DNA of 64,000 nucleotides from Ordospora colligata OC4 (lineage: Eukaryota > Microsporidia > Ordosporidae). A program made the translations under genes and the position numbers. How positions within the stretch are numbered: the stretch's first letter is position 1; every line of letters begins with the position of its first letter. The stretch covers positions 62,001-126,000 of the forward strand of contig NW_014575404.1 of the NCBI RefSeq assembly GCF_000803265.1, read 5' to 3'. A model generated the notes under the pieces. It had not been told where the DNA came from, made no database searches, and worked only from the letters and a program-made list of their open reading frames with translations. Of this stretch, positions 9,121-17,939 are shown one piece after another.

Positions 9121-9690
9121 TTAACGATTAGACTTTGCTATCCTTTCAATCTCCTCCTTCTTCTTGATCGCATATGAATTCTGCGAGTTCGTAGATGCTG
9201 CAATCAGCTCGTCAGCAATCACCTCGGTCAGTGTCTTCCTGTTCCTGAACGCTGATCCGCGGATTCCAGTTGCAATGTTTGCTATTGCCATGCTAATCCT
9301 CTTCAGTGATGACACATCCACAGACGTCCTCCTCATCGATCCTGCGCGTCCTATCCTTGCAGTGTCTTCCCTTGGCCCTGAATTCACAATCGCATCAACC
9401 AGCACCTGTAACGGATTCTTTCCAGTCATCGCATGAATCATAAAGCATGCATCTTCAAACACATGTATTGCAAGCATCTTCTTTCCGCTGTTTCTCCCAT
9501 GTCTCATTAGTGAGCACACAAAGCGCTCTGCAATCGGCATCTTTGCCTTGCCCATCTTGCCCTTCGTTATTTTCGTTGTTGCATGTGGTACTATCCCTTG
9601 ACGTGTCAGGTTTATGTATGGTTTTAATGAAATATTCTCAACTTTCACCTCCTCATAGCTATACTTCTCAAAAAGCTTTATTTCTCCCAT
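9121..9690 (-). CDS. RPS5: 40S ribosomal protein uS7 (S5)
   Basis: uS7 lines the mRNA exit channel of the 40S head. The 189-residue protein matches along its length: the [17 protein letters not shown] stretch, then a RRTSVDVS segment and the C-terminal [14 protein letters not shown] helix with the final IAKSNR. It is close to the human length (204), with a shorter N-terminus. The ATG at 9690 lies 2 bases downstream of CCCTAGGG, which is itself preceded on this strand by an AAAAAATT run. The gene is divergent from the 123-residue gene across only 20 bp. Confidence 0.95.
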   Translation of the reverse strand: MGEIKLFEKYSYEEVKVENISLKPYINLTRQGIVPHATTKITKGKMGKAKMPIAERFVCSLMRHGRNSGKKMLAIHVFEDACFMIHAMTGKNPLQVLVDAIVNSGPREDTARIGRAGSMRRTSVDVSSLKRISMAIANIATGIRGSAFRNRKTLTEVIADELIAASTNSQNSYAIKKKEEIERIAKSNR

Positions 9691-9710
9691 TCCCTAGGGT
9701 AATTTTTTCA
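9691..9710. promoter_or_regulatory. 20 bp shared divergent promoter with CCCTAGGG palindrome
   Basis: The two start codons on either side are separated by 20 bases. They contain the perfect palindrome CCCTAGGG at 9692-9699, followed by AATTTTTT. Because the palindrome reads the same on both strands, it supplies a CCC-type start motif to both genes. Confidence 0.6.
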
Positions 9711-10082
9711 ATGATTTATGTAGGCGATCACTTCCACGCAGAGTTCTGCACTGTTGCACCAAGTCCAATAAGGTGTGCGCTAGGACCCGAGTTTTATGTC
9801 CTGTTGTTTTCAGATCTTTCAGCAGTTTATAATGGGCGTGTACATCAGGTGTGCTTTGTTGTTCCTACGCACTATCCATCGTTTGTTAGTACAATGATGG
9901 ATTCGAAGCCAATGGCATTGAAAGAAAGCGTGGAACTCTTGTTCAATTTCAGATCTGATAAGGACAAGCAGATTCTTGCTAAGTATGTTGAGAATATCCA
10001 AGATACATACTCACTTCACATCAATGGCTTTGATCCAATGCCAAAGAAAATATTGAAGAAGTTGAAAGCGCAGCAGAATTGA
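9711..10082 (+). CDS. Unknown 123-residue protein
   Basis: The reading frame is open from 9447 inside the uS7 gene, but the first ATG outside uS7 is at 9711, so 9711 is the realistic start. The product has a beta-rich first half with several hydrophobic strands (FYVLLFSD, HQVCFVVP) and a helical, Lys-rich C-terminus ending in KKILKKLKAQQN. It has no signal peptide or clear membrane segment. I do not recognise it. Sharing a 20 bp promoter with a ribosomal protein gene suggests strong expression. Confidence 0.65.
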   Translation: MIYVGDHFHAEFCTVAPSPIRCALGPEFYVLLFSDLSAVYNGRVHQVCFVVPTHYPSFVSTMMDSKPMALKESVELLFNFRSDKDKQILAKYVENIQDTYSLHINGFDPMPKKILKKLKAQQN

Positions 10083-10152
10083 CAGCAATTATCAATCTGG
10101 AATGCATGAAAAACATATTAAACAATAAAACCTATAAAGTTTATTTTACAAC

Positions 10153-10452
10153 TCACTTTCTCTCATTTTCATGGTATGATTCAAGTTCCTGTTCTATCTT
10201 CCGCGAAATTTCCATAAGCTTTTCAAGAGACTTTTGGTAATGTTCAATATCTTTTATCTCCGATGTGTCATAAATATACTCAAGAATATCTTCAGGCATT
10301 TGATTATATTCTTCAGGATCTATCATGGATTCTTCCATTATGTATTTGTATGAGAAGGCTTGTAATATTATGTGTAATATTTTAGAAATTGTTGCATTTT
10401 CAGTAACAATGCGTTGCTGATATGCATTAATTTCATAAGGCAGATCCCACAT
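10153..10452 (-). CDS. Small helical protein, start codon overlaps the divergent RRM gene
   Basis: The 99-residue product is acidic and helical, with a likely coiled coil over the last 35 residues (SLEKLMEISRKIEQELESY). No family is recognised; a small Mediator or kinetochore-type subunit would fit the look but is not supported. The frame extends upstream into the RRM gene, but the ATG at 10452 is directly preceded by CCC on this strand, so it is taken as the start. That ATG overlaps the start codon of the gene on the other strand within a single CATG at 10450-10453. Confidence 0.6.
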   Translation of the reverse strand: MWDLPYEINAYQQRIVTENATISKILHIILQAFSYKYIMEESMIDPEEYNQMPEDILEYIYDTSEIKDIEHYQKSLEKLMEISRKIEQELESYHENERK

Positions 10453-10915
10453 GGGAAGTGCAGGAACAATCCGAGTATCCAATCTACATCCTAAGATTAG
10501 ATTCAAGGACATACTGGAACTATTTGAGGTGTTTGGATGCATTAAGTACTTCTATGTAGACAGAGATGCATTTCTTTTGAAATTTGATACGTTTACAGAT
10601 AAATGCCTGTTGATGAACAATTTTCCACTTGCTCACAGAAGGATTGTAGTTGAGCCATGTAATGCACAATGTCAAGACAGTATATGTGATGGAAATACAG
10701 TTGTTTTTCTAGCTGATATTGGTTTAGATGATTTACGCGACGAGTGCTGTATGTTTGGAGAAGTAACAGAAGTTGTCAAGAGTGATATTGGAATACATGT
10801 TGTCTGTAAGACTTCTATGGATGCAAGGAATGTGTTTATGAACATGTATGGGAGATACTACAATAATGAAAGAATCAGGTGTAGGGTAAGGCCAAGTACA
10901 AACGACAATGAATAA
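10451..10915 (+). CDS. Two-RRM protein, second domain UHM-like (U2AF-type?)
   Basis: The 154-residue protein contains two RRM folds. RRM1 (about residues 6-73) starts with TIRVSNLHP. RRM2 (about 83-150) has an acidic first helix (DLRDECCMFGEV) and GRYYNNERI in place of an aromatic RNP1, a pattern seen in U2AF-homology motifs that bind splicing-factor peptides rather than RNA. A reduced U2AF-large-subunit or related splicing factor is therefore plausible, which would fit the intron seen at 52343-52377. RRM1 begins 5 residues after the ATG, so this start is firm. It is preceded by CCCAC. Confidence 0.75.
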   Translation: MGSAGTIRVSNLHPKIRFKDILELFEVFGCIKYFYVDRDAFLLKFDTFTDKCLLMNNFPLAHRRIVVEPCNAQCQDSICDGNTVVFLADIGLDDLRDECCMFGEVTEVVKSDIGIHVVCKTSMDARNVFMNMYGRYYNNERIRCRVRPSTNDNE

Positions 10916-11100
10916 AACAACTGTTGATTATTTATATGTTGTTTTAATAAATCGAAGAGTTACAAAATGATGTTTGCACAATATAAACAAATACAAGTAT
11001 GTAGGTTCTACACAATGATTATAGGTTATGCTGCTGAGGAGAAGTGTGAAGATTGATTGATATACAAGTTCATGTTATACAGTTAATGTGCAAAAAGAAG

Positions 11101-11173
11101 CGCCCAGCGCGGGGCTCGAACCCGCGACCCTTAGATTAAGAGTCTAATGCTCTACCGACTGAGCTAGCCGGGC
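11101..11173 (-). tRNA. tRNA-Lys(CUU)
   Basis: The minus strand folds as a full cloverleaf of 73 bases without CCA. The acceptor arms are GCCCGGC/GCTGGGC with one G-U pair. The D arm reads AGCTCAGTCGGTAGAGC and the anticodon loop carries CTT (CUU). The T arm is GCGGG-TTCGAGC-CCCGC. There is no intron. Confidence 0.95.
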
Positions 11174-11229
11174 ACATGTACAATGTGCCACATGTTCAGA
11201 TTCCATCGGAATGAAAGATTGTTTTCCAT

Positions 11230-11288
11230 CACATTATCTTACTCACTCATTGTTTGTTCATGCATGTTTACACATTATCTTACTCACT
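11230..11288. repeat. 18 bp direct repeat between tRNA-Lys and ERO1
   Basis: CACATTATCTTACTCACT occurs at 11230-11247 and again at 11271-11288, 41 bp apart. The rest of the 248 bp gap shows no gene. Confidence 0.6.
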
Positions 11289-11421
11289 AATGATTGCATT
11301 TCTCTTTCCTCATACATGTCTATATGCTCTATTATATCCCTTAGAGAATCATTTGTATAAACATTACAATTCCATTATTCATTCACAAACAAAACATTCC
11401 ATTGCATTTGTGCATCCCTAA

Positions 11422-12393
11422 ATGATTCCATTTGCAATTATACTCTGTACATTCTGCATTCGCATATTCTCAATCCGCATCGACAGTACAGATAAACACA
11501 TTCAAAGCATAAATCAGTCTACATACACCCGTCTTAGATCATTGGTTTCAAAGCAGCAGTATTCTCTTCTCAGAGTCTCGGAAATTCCAAAACCATCATT
11601 AAATGAGCCAAAATGCACGCTTCTTTCATGCTTGGCTGAAAAACATTCCGTGCTTGATGGCGAATATGTAAACTTGTTGCATCAGACCGAAGCATACACC
11701 GGATACAATGGTAGTGCATCTCAAGTTTGGCAAATGTTGTGGAGAATTGCATCCCAAGATGAATTTCTGAATATTGCGCTCAGCGGCATTCAGTTTTCTA
11801 TTACCACACATCTCTGTGCTTTCCACAAGCAGTTTTTGCGGTGGTATGTTCCAAACCCATCACTGTTCATCAAAAGATTCAAAAACATATACAGGCTCAA
11901 GTTATACCTGACATACATGCTTGTAAGAAAAGCAGTTGGATCGATTATCATGGATACAAATGACAATCAGTATTCTGAAACAGAGCTTGTAGAAATAATA
12001 AAATCAATAAACAGCACCGAAATAAACTGGAGGCATATACCTAAAGACATTGATGCAACTTTACATAGAATAGATGAAATGATAAATACATTAGCAGGAC
12101 TTGGATGCGAAAAATGCAGAATATGGGGAACTGTACAATTCAGAGGATTAGAGGTTGCATTGAAGATCATGTCTGGCACATATACAGTGTCTGTAAGAGA
12201 AAAGATGTTTATTATGAATCTTTTCATGCGTTTGTCTGTATCTGTGTTGAATTGCATAAAGTTACGTGAATACATAGCACCACGTGCAATGAATGTGCTT
12301 CTGCACTGGAAGGAAATGGCTTTGTTTGCAACATCGTATTCCCTGGTAGCATTTGCATTGAGGTTGAAGAAGCGGTTAAAAAGAGCATTTTGA
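11422..12393 (+). CDS. ERO1: ERO1-type ER thiol oxidase, minimal form
   Basis: Ero1 is the FAD-dependent enzyme that re-oxidises protein disulfide isomerase in the ER lumen using oxygen. The 323-residue protein has an N-terminal signal segment (residues about 2-17), a shuttle pair C65-x4-C70, the YTGYNGS stretch near residue 92, a helix with SGIQFSITTHLC, and the FAD-proximal active site C229-x2-C232 followed by RIWGTVQFRGLEVALKIM. The usual third cysteine upstream (C-x2-C-x2-C) is Gly here. Yeast Ero1 is 563 and human 468 residues, so loops and regulatory cysteines have been removed while both catalytic pairs remain. CCCTAA precedes the ATG. Confidence 0.88.
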   Translation: MIPFAIILCTFCIRIFSIRIDSTDKHIQSINQSTYTRLRSLVSKQQYSLLRVSEIPKPSLNEPKCTLLSCLAEKHSVLDGEYVNLLHQTEAYTGYNGSASQVWQMLWRIASQDEFLNIALSGIQFSITTHLCAFHKQFLRWYVPNPSLFIKRFKNIYRLKLYLTYMLVRKAVGSIIMDTNDNQYSETELVEIIKSINSTEINWRHIPKDIDATLHRIDEMINTLAGLGCEKCRIWGTVQFRGLEVALKIMSGTYTVSVREKMFIMNLFMRLSVSVLNCIKLREYIAPRAMNVLLHWKEMALFATSYSLVAFALRLKKRLKRAF

Positions 12394-12518
12394 TTTATAG
12401 TTAATATGTGATACAAGCACATAATGTAATTTTACAAGAGATGTTATAACTGACTTCCAATTTACAACTCAAGAGTAGATAAGATATGAGGTATAAATTT
12501 GATTGGCATGCAGCCCTT

Positions 12519-13262
12519 ATGGATCAGACAGTAGATTTTGAAGAGATCAAGAGGCTTATTAATGCCAATAATGTCGAAGGTCTTGAGACAGTGCTTTCTA
12601 ATGTACAGGGCATGAGTGCAGCTGATCTTAAGAAGTTAATTGGATTGACAGAGTCTAAGAAGATACAGCAATTGATGGAAAGCAAGTATGCTGAGAGTCG
12701 AGGGGATAGTGCTAAGACACGCACTGAAGGTGGTGCTGAATCTGTAGAAGATCCTTCGTTGGCTCTCAAGGAGGTGAACACAGGGGATATTCAAAAGGAT
12801 AGGTCTATTAAACTGTTTTTCGATGCATTTAGAGCAAATATTCCCGAGTGCAGTAGTAAGACTGCTGCATTGCTTTCAAAGCAAATAACAACTGAAATAT
12901 TTAAGAAGGAGGCGGGGGAAATAGCAAAGCTGGTAAGAAGCAAGTGTTTGAATCTCAAGGACAAGAACAATCCAACGCTTTGCAGGAGGGTGTATGAAGG
13001 AGAGATTCTACCTGCAAGGTATGTGGAGATGAGCGCTGACGAAATGAAAAGTGAGAATCTACGCAGTGAAGAGGAGAAGATGATGGAAGATAGCCTTTAT
13101 GAATGCCAGATTCCAACACAGAAGGCAGAAACGGATCTTTTCAAGTGCAGTAGATGTGGAGAGAGAAAGTGTTCGTATAGACAGTTGCAGACAAGATCTG
13201 GAGATGAGCCCATGACCACGTTTGTGACATGTGAGTGTGGAAACAAGTGGAGGTTCTGTTGA
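12519..13262 (+). CDS. Transcription elongation factor TFIIS
   Basis: TFIIS reactivates backtracked RNA polymerase II by inserting an acidic hairpin into the pore. The 247-residue protein has an N-terminal helical region, a central domain (about residues 85-180, with a YEGEILPARYVEMS-type segment) and a C-terminal zinc ribbon: C-x2-C (FKCSRCG), the catalytic hairpin RSGDEPMTTFVTC with Asp-Glu, and CECGNKWRFC. The frame runs 11 codons further up to an ATG at 12486, but the ATG at 12519 follows CCC by 2 bases, so it is preferred. Confidence 0.93.
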   Translation: MDQTVDFEEIKRLINANNVEGLETVLSNVQGMSAADLKKLIGLTESKKIQQLMESKYAESRGDSAKTRTEGGAESVEDPSLALKEVNTGDIQKDRSIKLFFDAFRANIPECSSKTAALLSKQITTEIFKKEAGEIAKLVRSKCLNLKDKNNPTLCRRVYEGEILPARYVEMSADEMKSENLRSEEEKMMEDSLYECQIPTQKAETDLFKCSRCGERKCSYRQLQTRSGDEPMTTFVTCECGNKWRFC

Positions 13263-13338
13263 GAATGCTCTGCTCGAGCCTTTGCATGCGACAATAGGAT
13301 TTATTTGAGTAAATGATTTCTAAACAAAATAAATGAGT

Positions 13339-13965
13339 TTAATTAGCATTCTTGTACAGTATGTCCATAATACACTTGCATGCGTCCTGCACATTTGCAA
13401 TGTTTTCTCCAGAAACAAGAAGAGTTTTATATGATGGCTCACCGCTGATGATTCTCAATGCAACATTGAAGTCTCTCTGGATTTTGTATATGTTTGTGCC
13501 GTTCTTTCCAATGATGGAGTCTTCCATTATGTATGGGATGTCAATGAGTTTGAATGTGTCGGTGTCTTTTATTTCGTTTGGCAAGTGGTTGTGGATACTG
13601 CCAAGCAGTCTCTTGAAAGATGCTATTGCTGTTTGTGTGCCTTTGACCAAGATAATCATTATTCCAGGATCTTTATTGAGTTTATCAATTCCCACTGATA
13701 TTCTTGATTCGCATGCCATTCGTTCCAACTCTTCTCTATGCATCGAAGGGATAACGATCTCTTCTTGAGTGACTGTGTCTGGCTCAAGATATGCATTCAA
13801 GCCTTGTCTTTCGTATTTAGAAGGATTATTGCTGAACTGAACGAGATTGTACTCTCGCTGTATTTCAGCTTTATATTTTGAACCAAGCACTTCTAAGAAT
13901 TCAGTTGATGTCAGGCATATGTCTTCTGGCTCTGGAATTGTTTTCTCGGTGTACTTACTGCTCAT
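13339..13965 (-). CDS. KH-domain RNA-binding protein
   Basis: The 208-residue protein contains a recognisable KH domain near residues 140-200: a DIPYIMEDSIIGKNGTNIYKI stretch (I-x2-x-GxxG with GKNG) followed by the beta-strand FNVALRII. The N-terminal half may hold a second, degenerate KH fold. The specific function is unknown; vigilin/PCBP-like RNA binding is the family expectation. The frame can be extended to a TTG, but the ATG at 13965 is the only in-frame Met there. An out-of-frame ATG at 13975, directly after CCC, opens a 6-codon upstream frame that overlaps the true start. Confidence 0.8.
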   Translation of the reverse strand: MSSKYTEKTIPEPEDICLTSTEFLEVLGSKYKAEIQREYNLVQFSNNPSKYERQGLNAYLEPDTVTQEEIVIPSMHREELERMACESRISVGIDKLNKDPGIMIILVKGTQTAIASFKRLLGSIHNHLPNEIKDTDTFKLIDIPYIMEDSIIGKNGTNIYKIQRDFNVALRIISGEPSYKTLLVSGENIANVQDACKCIMDILYKNAN

Positions 13966-13989
13966 GCACAACCATGGGTATGTGATGAT

Positions 13990-14045
13990 ATTGAGTAGTT
14001 GGTTAACATGATTTAGTGATTATTGAGTATTTGGTTAACATAATT
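13990..14045. repeat. Two-copy 32 bp tandem repeat upstream of the KH gene
   Basis: ATTGAGTAGTTGGTTAACAT starts at 13990 and recurs with one change (ATTGAGTATTTGGTTAACAT) at 14022, giving a 32 bp period. It lies between the KH gene and tRNA-Ile. Confidence 0.55.
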
Positions 14046-14170
14046 ACTTTAGAATCTTAGAATACATAATAATCGTTTACATACATAAAATTACCTGAAT
14101 AACTACTTTTTAGAATAATGTGATCATACATCAACTTGCAGGAGTGTGACAAACACCACTCTAAACAGTA

Positions 14171-14244
14171 GCTCCAGTAGCTCAGCTGGTTAGAGCGTTG
14201 TGCTAATAACGCAAAGGTCTAGGGTTCGAATCCCTGCTGGAGCA
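14171..14244 (+). tRNA. tRNA-Ile(AAU)
   Basis: The cloverleaf is complete. Acceptor arms are GCTCCAG/CTGGAGC with discriminator A. The D arm reads AGCTCAGCTGGTTAGAGC and the anticodon stem TTGTG/CGCAA closes the loop CTAATAA, anticodon AAT (AAU, read as IAU after editing). The T arm is TAGGG-TTCGAAT-CCCTG. There is no intron. Confidence 0.95.
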
Positions 14245-14286
14245 TGTCTTTTACATTCTTTTAATCTTACAAACATACCAACCATC

Positions 14287-15471
14287 TCATTGATTGTTAC
14301 TTCCATCCACGCTGTGAACTCCACTCTCCCATCTCTTTTTGTTGTATTTCTTGAGGCACATTTCAAACATGCCATTGTCCATCCAAAAAACAGCCTGAAG
14401 ACTCCTCAGCACTTTGCTAACACATTCTATATGCCAACTCCTCTTAGATGCTCTATAAACTGATTCAAAGACCTTCGGAATAAATTCCTTTCTATTCTTA
14501 TACAATACGCCAGTTGCATTCGCTAACACCATATCTGCTGCCATCTCAATAACAAGATAATGTTCAGAACAAAAAAACAGGCTAATGAGCTCATATATCA
14601 CATCACTCATCTCTAAATGCTTCTCATGACTCATGGATTGTATTACATCACTCACAACATAAACAACCATAACCTTGCTGGTAGAGCACATAACACCAAA
14701 TACTTTTCTGAAATACTTCAGTCCTAGAAGTACAAGCCTTGGATATTCTCTGTGGAATGCTCTAATCACACTTCCTATCTGACTCACTCCTTGGCATCGT
14801 TGACTTCCTGCTAGCTTCAGTATTGCTTCAAAATAAAATACATAAACTTCCTGTGATTCATATTTCTTTTCAGACACAATCACACACATAATCTTGAGCA
14901 AATCATCAATCCCCGTATTTACACGCATCCCCTCAATAAAACTCACAATCTCGTTAAAAACCGCCAATTTTATTGCTGTTGCATGTGTTGAACACAGACA
15001 AGCACCAATAATCACCTGGCAAATATGCATTCGTTCCTTAGGATCATCAGATCTGATCATTCGAATCAATCCATATATGTCATTTGTATCAAATACACCC
15101 TCAACAGCCTTTCTGGGAGTCTTTCTCATCGCTGCCACAATCAGCTTAAGCGATACTTTAGACAAAAATGATCCGTCTTTTAAAACATCATTTACATGCG
15201 TCAAGCCATACATGGTATCTACATCAATTTCACCAGTGATCGTTTCATTACCTCGTGCTATGCCAGCCTCATACAATAAATCTGTTGATCTAGGAAGCGT
15301 TCTCAACACATTTCCTAAACACACTCTAACAATACATTTAAATAAAATGTGTGTCATCTTCACAGATCCATCATTCACTCTATCAAACACATTCTCAATA
15401 CCTGTAGACACTATCCATTCAAGCACCTGTTGCTCATCAGCATCAAAACAACATAGTAAGCCATCATCCAT
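14287..15471 (-). CDS. PP2A regulatory subunit B56 (B')
   Basis: B56 subunits target the PP2A phosphatase to substrates, for example at kinetochores and shugoshin. The 394-residue protein has the HEAT-like B56 fold: DIYGLIRMIRSDDPKERM (family FDSEDPRERD), VFNEIVSFIEG, GIDDLLKIMCVIVSEKK, AFHREYPRLVLLGLKY, and a late segment with SKRSWHIECVSKVLRSLQ. It keeps essentially the conserved core (B56 proteins are usually 450-600 residues). The ATG at 15471 has no CCC motif. B56 here and BUB1/MAD3 at 18.1 kb are partners in spindle control in other eukaryotes, but adjacency is probably chance. Confidence 0.85.
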   Translation of the reverse strand: MDDGLLCCFDADEQQVLEWIVSTGIENVFDRVNDGSVKMTHILFKCIVRVCLGNVLRTLPRSTDLLYEAGIARGNETITGEIDVDTMYGLTHVNDVLKDGSFLSKVSLKLIVAAMRKTPRKAVEGVFDTNDIYGLIRMIRSDDPKERMHICQVIIGACLCSTHATAIKLAVFNEIVSFIEGMRVNTGIDDLLKIMCVIVSEKKYESQEVYVFYFEAILKLAGSQRCQGVSQIGSVIRAFHREYPRLVLLGLKYFRKVFGVMCSTSKVMVVYVVSDVIQSMSHEKHLEMSDVIYELISLFFCSEHYLVIEMAADMVLANATGVLYKNRKEFIPKVFESVYRASKRSWHIECVSKVLRSLQAVFWMDNGMFEMCLKKYNKKRWESGVHSVDGSNNQ

Positions 15472-15604
15472 ATATGTGCATTAATGCATTATTATCAACT
15501 AATGCATAACATCATAAAACATCAGCCTGTGAATTAATGCAAACATGAAAACTGCATATGCTCAAATATTTATTTATTGCCTATACAAAACACACCCTGA
15601 GCAT

Positions 15605-16864
15605 ATGGAAATCACCAGCGACAGCATAAAAAATCAAGCATGGCATTTGAAAAGCAGAAATAACAGCACAGTAGAAAAACAGTCAATGTCAAATGCAGTG
15701 TACTACTCCTCAGTGGTAGCTTCCATGTCGTCCATGCTTTTTGGAGTGTCGTTGACAATAATGGGCTCAATGCATTCCAGAGTCATGTCGGTGTGGAGCT
15801 CTACAATGAACGATGCAGAAATGGATACAAGGTGGGGACATACTTCTGGCGCCATCTTCCTTGGATGTCTTGTTTCGAACATTGCAATAAACATGTACAA
15901 GCCAAACTTCAAGATGACGCTGAGGATGAACAACTTCCTATATGCACTCGGATACTTGAGCTTTCTTATATCTCAGAGCTTTGTGTTAGTGTTTTTTGGA
16001 CGCTTTATACTAGGGCTTGCATCTGGAATAGCATGTGCCGTAGTCTCACCTTACATCTCAATGATAGCACCTGAAAAAAACAGAGGGTTTCTACTGTCTT
16101 TCCATTCACTTGGGATCATTGTGGGAATAACACTTGGAAATGTCCTTGCATGCATAAATGGAATGCGTACATGGTGGATTCCCAGCTGCATAGCCATCAT
16201 AATTGCCTCACTGAACTTCATTGTGCTCAATGGTGTACGAGATCCGCGCTTAAGCAGAAGCGAGGCTTCAAAGTCCGTAATAGATCTCCTTGAGAAGAGA
16301 TGTGCAAAGAGATCAATATTTCTTGCAGTCCTTGTGCATATATCACAACATCTCAGCGGGGTGGACTACATAACACTCTTCCTCAGAGACTTGTTTTCAA
16401 ACGGCAAGTACATGTATTCAGCAGACACCATGACAATTCTTGCCTCGCTCTTTTCTGTGTTCACCACAATCATATTCGCAAACTACGTGGACAAAGTTGG
16501 AAGAAAGCCAATGATCATAATCAGTTCAATGGTAATAAGCATATCGACAACAATGCTGACAATGAACATGTATCCGGCAATAGCAGCACTTTTATTCATG
16601 TTGGGATACAACCTTGGATTGAGCTCAATCCCATGGTTCATAACCGCTGAAATATTCCCGTTGAGTTACTCAAGCCCTGCAGGTCTACTGGCTGTGTCTT
16701 TGAATTGGATCTCTGCATATGGAATCCTTGCAATCTTCTATCCACTGCATAAGGCACATGGAAACATTGTGTTTTCGTTCTACACTGTATGCATGCTGGT
16801 GTTCATTGGATTGATAATTTGCTTCTTTAAAGAAACAAGGAATAGAACACCTGGCTTCCAATAA
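15605..16864 (+). CDS. Sugar transporter, major facilitator superfamily
   Basis: The product (419 residues from this start) has about 12 membrane segments and sugar-porter signatures: GRFILGLASGIACAVV after TM4, the D-x3-GR-type loop NYVDKVGRKPMI between TM8 and TM9, and ITAEIFPLSYSSP in TM10 (family E-x6-R). The C-terminal FKETRNRTPG corresponds to the PETKG motif. Microsporidia rely on host-derived hexoses, so a plasma-membrane glucose importer is likely. The frame opens at an ATG at 15545, but CCC lies 10 bases before the ATG at 15605, and the first 20 residues look unrelated to the family. Confidence 0.88.
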   Translation: MEITSDSIKNQAWHLKSRNNSTVEKQSMSNAVYYSSVVASMSSMLFGVSLTIMGSMHSRVMSVWSSTMNDAEMDTRWGHTSGAIFLGCLVSNIAINMYKPNFKMTLRMNNFLYALGYLSFLISQSFVLVFFGRFILGLASGIACAVVSPYISMIAPEKNRGFLLSFHSLGIIVGITLGNVLACINGMRTWWIPSCIAIIIASLNFIVLNGVRDPRLSRSEASKSVIDLLEKRCAKRSIFLAVLVHISQHLSGVDYITLFLRDLFSNGKYMYSADTMTILASLFSVFTTIIFANYVDKVGRKPMIIISSMVISISTTMLTMNMYPAIAALLFMLGYNLGLSSIPWFITAEIFPLSYSSPAGLLAVSLNWISAYGILAIFYPLHKAHGNIVFSFYTVCMLVFIGLIICFFKETRNRTPGFQ

Positions 16865-16901
16865 ACGCGAATATATTATTCTGGTTTGATTTCTTCCAGA
16901 T

Positions 16902-17939
16902 TCATCCTTGGTCATGTAGCAATTGATATGCCTTTTCTGCATCAGCATGACTCTGAAAGACCGTTTTAAGGTCCTCAATCGAAAGTCTTGTTTTATTGAC
17001 CATATGATTAATGGCAATAGTCTTGTAGTTCATATCTTTGTCAAATGGTATTTCTATGGATTTACAGAGTTTCTTTTCATTCTCACTAAGAAATGCATCT
17101 CTTGAAAGCTGCCTGCGTTTAGATGTAACACATGCTGATGCATTGGGACACGTGTCCATGCTGTGATTCTTTCTTGGTATTGATTTCTTCATCAACATTC
17201 TATACAGATACTTCTCGATATAAATTCCATTGAAAAACGTATTGAAGTCTTTTTTTGTCATGTAAGGTGCAATACATTTGATTTCATGCATATCCATTTC
17301 ATTTGCTATGCTTCTACTTTTCTTGATTTGATTCAAATCAACCATCATCTTCTCAAATATTGCATATTTCCAGCGCTTTCTGAACATCACAATCTTTACA
17401 TACGAATCAAGCATTGCCTGTGCAAGCATTTTCCCTGTTTTATTGTCTGTTCTGAGGTTCGTAATGATGGCTTCCTGATCATTCAGATATTCCATCTCAA
17501 AGTCTTTTCTAAGTGGCATGTATGAAGAGATACATCCTCGGTATGGATTGCTTTGTTTACATCGAGCATCTGTGCATTCATCATCGTCCTGTATTCCAAG
17601 CAGTTTATAGAAGTGCTGTTTTATTTCTCTACGTCTACCAACATACTTTTCAATCTCTATCCAATTTCCTATTCCAAATATCTCAAGTCCTTCGACAAAC
17701 AGAGTCTCTTCAAGTAGTGTCCATTCATTTGTACCTATTTGCCTGTTCATCTGTGAAATAGTTCTGTAATAATGGTATTTGCTATGATGTATGGTTTCTA
17801 CCTGATTTACAAAGCAATTTATGCACAGATCTGTTATACAATCACAACATCTTATGTGTTGTGCATAGGTGATGTCTGAAAAGCAGTTGTCACAAAGAAT
17901 GGCCACATTGGCAGGATTTTCAGTGTGAAGCAATGCCAT
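16902..17939 (-). CDS. ADA2: Transcriptional adaptor ADA2
   Basis: ADA2 is the GCN5 partner in SAGA-type histone acetyltransferase complexes. The 345-residue protein has a ZZ zinc finger (C-D-N-C near residues 16-19, then HIRCCDC, LCINCF and a following His pair), a SANT domain (WTLLEETLFVEGLEIFGIGNWIEI), the linker YMPLRKDFEMEYLNDQE that fits ADA2's conserved 'PLR-x2-FE-x-EY-x-ND-AE', and a SWIRM-like C-terminus. The frame continues up to a TTG at 18014, but the ATG at 17939 is directly preceded by CCC and starts just before the ZZ domain. Confidence 0.93.
   Translation of the reverse strand: MALLHTENPANVAILCDNCFSDITYAQHIRCCDCITDLCINCFVNQVETIHHSKYHYYRTISQMNRQIGTNEWTLLEETLFVEGLEIFGIGNWIEIEKYVGRRREIKQHFYKLLGIQDDDECTDARCKQSNPYRGCISSYMPLRKDFEMEYLNDQEAIITNLRTDNKTGKMLAQAMLDSYVKIVMFRKRWKYAIFEKMMVDLNQIKKSRSIANEMDMHEIKCIAPYMTKKDFNTFFNGIYIEKYLYRMLMKKSIPRKNHSMDTCPNASACVTSKRRQLSRDAFLSENEKKLCKSIEIPFDKDMNYKTIAINHMVNKTRLSIEDLKTVFQSHADAEKAYQLLHDQG

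Noticed and set aside
9447..9710. Long 5' extension of the 123-residue gene
   Set aside because: It would lie entirely inside uS7 on the other strand. The ATG at 9711 next to the shared palindrome is more plausible.
14190..14375. 61-codon minus-strand open frame
   Set aside because: It runs through tRNA-Ile(AAU) and the 3' end of the PP2A B56 gene. Such frames over tRNA genes are a common artefact.
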